Shown piece by piece: positions 62,613-64,000 of a DNA stretch of 64,000 nucleotides; positions within the stretch are counted from its first letter, which is position 1; the number at the start of each line of letters is the position of its first letter. The notes under the pieces are model-generated. The model saw only the letters and a program-made list of their open reading frames with translations, ran no database searches and was not told the DNA's origin. Origin of the DNA: JACKCR01 sp041390305 (GTDB lineage Bacteria; Eisenbacteria; RBG-16-71-46; CAIMUX01); assembly GCA_041390305.1 (NCBI GenBank), contig JAWKQE010000026.1:26384-90383 (forward strand), written 5' to 3'. The position numbers and the translations under genes are program-made.

Positions 62613-63526
62613 CAGACCTTCGCCAGCCGGAAGTCCAGGGACAGGTCGACCGAGGGCGCGGAATGCGTGAGCGCGCCGATCGAGATGATGTCGACGCCCG
62701 GTACCGCTTTGGAACGGATCGTGTCGAGCGTGATCCCGCCGGAGGCCTCGATCCAGACCCGGTGGAGGTCCCGCTCCGCTTCGATCTTCCGGATCACGTC
62801 GATCGAGGAACGGATCTCCTCGGGGGACATGTTGTCGAGGAGGAGCTGGTCGACTTCGAGGGCGGCTGCTTCCCGCACTTCTTCCGGCGTCCGTACCTCG
62901 ACGATCATGAAGAGGTCCGGACCGCTCCGGGCACGCTCCACCGCCGCGGTGATTCCACCTGCCGCGATGATGTGGTTGTCCTTGATCATGTAGGCATCGT
63001 AGAGGCCCATCCGGTGGTTCGCGCCACCGCCGTGCACCACCGCCTCCTTCTGGAGGAACCGGAACCCCGGCGTCGTCTTCCGCGTGTCGACCACGGCGAC
63101 TCCGGTGCCCTCCACTTTCTGGACGAACCGGCGCGCCATCGTCGCGACGCCGGAGAGCCGTTGGAGGAAGTTGACGAGCACACGCTCCACGGTGAGGAGA
63201 GAGCGGGCGTTCCCCTCCATGAGGAGGAGGATCTCCCCCGCCGCGAAGACATCTCCGTCCTTCTTGATGAGACGGACCCGCACCCTCGGATCGACGGCGT
63301 CGATCGCGGCCATGGCGGCGCGGAGCCCGGAGAGGACGCCGCCTTCCTTGGCCAGGAGTTCCGCCGTCGCGCGGGCATCCTCGGGAACGACGGTGAGCGA
63401 GGTCACGTCCCCGGGGCCGATGTCCTCCCAGATGGCGAGACGTACCAGGGAGGCGACCATCTCGTCCGACTTGTTTCCTTCATGGGCCGGGCTCTCGTGG
63501 AGTCCTGGCCTCTTCGGCCCCTTCAT
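62612..63526 (-). CDS. nadC: nicotinate-nucleotide pyrophosphorylase (carboxylating)
   Basis: Converts quinolinate and PRPP to nicotinate mononucleotide in NAD synthesis. 304 residues. Signatures: WEDIGPGDVTSLTVVP, NFLQRLSGVATMARRFVQ, DTRKTTPGFRFLQKEAVVHG, GGGANHRMGLYDAYMIKDNH, VEVRTPEEVREAA, LLLDNMSPEEI and EASGGITLDTI. No nadA or nadB in the window. Its ATG overlaps the uvrB stop (ATGA), and its stop overlaps nrdR. Confidence 0.96.
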   Translation of the reverse strand: MKGPKRPGLHESPAHEGNKSDEMVASLVRLAIWEDIGPGDVTSLTVVPEDARATAELLAKEGGVLSGLRAAMAAIDAVDPRVRVRLIKKDGDVFAAGEILLLMEGNARSLLTVERVLVNFLQRLSGVATMARRFVQKVEGTGVAVVDTRKTTPGFRFLQKEAVVHGGGANHRMGLYDAYMIKDNHIIAAGGITAAVERARSGPDLFMIVEVRTPEEVREAAALEVDQLLLDNMSPEEIRSSIDVIRKIEAERDLHRVWIEASGGITLDTIRSKAVPGVDIISIGALTHSAPSVDLSLDFRLAKV

Positions 63527-64000
63527 ATCTCCCCCTTGAGCTCCAGGATCCGGTCCCGCAGCGAAGCCGCGCGCTCGAACTCGAGATCCTCCGATGCCTT
63601 CTTCATCTCCGCGATGAGGAGGTCGACGTAGTCGTCCGTCGACAGATGTTCGGGATGCGCCGGCACCTCCTCCTTGGCCGCGCCCTTCTCGGCGGCGTCC
63701 GCGACGCTCGTGGCCTCGAGGATCTCCTCGATCGTTTTGGTCACCGTCCTCGGAACGATGCCGTGCTCCTCGTTGAACGCGACCTGCTTCTCGCGGCGCC
63801 GGTTCATCTCCTGAATGGCCCGGTCCATCGATCCGGTCATCTTGTCCGCGTAGAGCACGACCAACCCCATCGCGTTCCGCGCCGCGCGGCCGGCCGTCTG
63901 GATGAGGCTGCGCTCGCTGCGGAGGTAGCCTTCCTTGTCCGCGTCCAGGATCGCAACGAACGAGACCTCGGGAAGATCGAGTCCTTCTCGGAGCAGGTTG
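63523..64000 (-). CDS. uvrB: excinuclease ABC subunit B, C-terminal part (partial)
   Basis: The frame is open to the window edge, so the gene starts beyond it. The visible 158 residues hold helicase motifs V-VI (LREGLDLPEVSFVAILDADK, RSLIQTAGRAARN), the following MGLVVLYADKMTGSMDRAIQ and NRRREKQ segments, a linker, and the C-terminal UVR domain (LIAEMKKASEDLEFERAASL) that contacts UvrC. UvrB is the damage-verifying helicase of nucleotide excision repair. It is the upstream gene of the uvrB-nadC-nrdR-ftsY run. Confidence 0.96.
   Translation of the reverse strand, partial: NLLREGLDLPEVSFVAILDADKEGYLRSERSLIQTAGRAARNAMGLVVLYADKMTGSMDRAIQEMNRRREKQVAFNEEHGIVPRTVTKTIEEILEATSVADAAEKGAAKEEVPAHPEHLSTDDYVDLLIAEMKKASEDLEFERAASLRDRILELKGEI

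Overview
The window is a GC-rich bacterial chromosome segment with a mix of housekeeping genes and a large set of exported proteins. At least eight predicted secreted proteins end in a FlgD-type immunoglobulin-like domain (PNP..., GR.VR.L, W.G.D..G..V..GVY/F). This pattern is common in the FCB superphylum and in relatives such as Candidatus Eisenbacteria. That placement is inferred from domain style alone; there is no rRNA in the window. UGA is a normal stop here: it ends mgtC, smpB and nrdR, for example. No insertion sequences, prophage genes or CRISPR arrays were seen.

Layout. 1-3.6 kb: end of a DUF4143 ATPase, tmRNA (ssrA), mgtC, tRNA-Lys, ssb, tRNA-Pro and tRNA-Arg, and a small Cys-rich secreted protein. 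3.6-12.3 kb: a lipoprotein, a 12-bp minisatellite, then a minus-strand operon smpB - degenerate amidase - GerMN protein - murI - rph - rdgB - small conserved protein, followed by tRNA-Leu and mgtE. 12.5-15 kb: a frameshifted hybrid histidine kinase. 15-21.5 kb: three exported beta-propeller or HEAT proteins. 21.7-24.9 kb: an SPFH/zinc-ribbon pair resembling YdjI/YdjG, and a DUF3465 protein. 25.1-27.2 kb: a thioredoxin-like exported protein with an in-frame UGA exactly at the first position of its redox motif (W-UGA-V-Y-C-P), followed by a bSECIS-like hairpin; this is the best candidate for something new. 27.3-40.7 kb: more exported propeller, TPR and purple-acid-phosphatase-like proteins. 40.7-45 kb: a VKOR-DsbA fusion, a DUF2079 membrane protein and RadC. 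45.4-57.4 kb: two secreted multiheme cytochromes (6 and 5 CXXCH), Cys-rich secreted proteins, and an MtrA/MtrB-type outer-membrane conduit (a 10-heme cytochrome plus a barrel that is itself interrupted by an in-frame UGA). 57.8-61.2 kb: a glycosyltransferase, a broken LarA-like gene and a sugar-phosphate transferase. 61.2-64 kb: the minus-strand operon uvrB-nadC-nrdR-ftsY.

How it may work together (inference): the decaheme cytochrome and barrel could pass electrons through the outer membrane to secreted multiheme cytochromes. The VKOR-DsbA fusion and the thioredoxin-like UxxC protein would serve thiol chemistry in the envelope. Several genes, among them the normally essential ssb, carry single-base shifts, often in short homopolymers. 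Residual sequencing indels are therefore a serious alternative to real gene decay. The two in-frame UGA codons are not indels and need a separate explanation.
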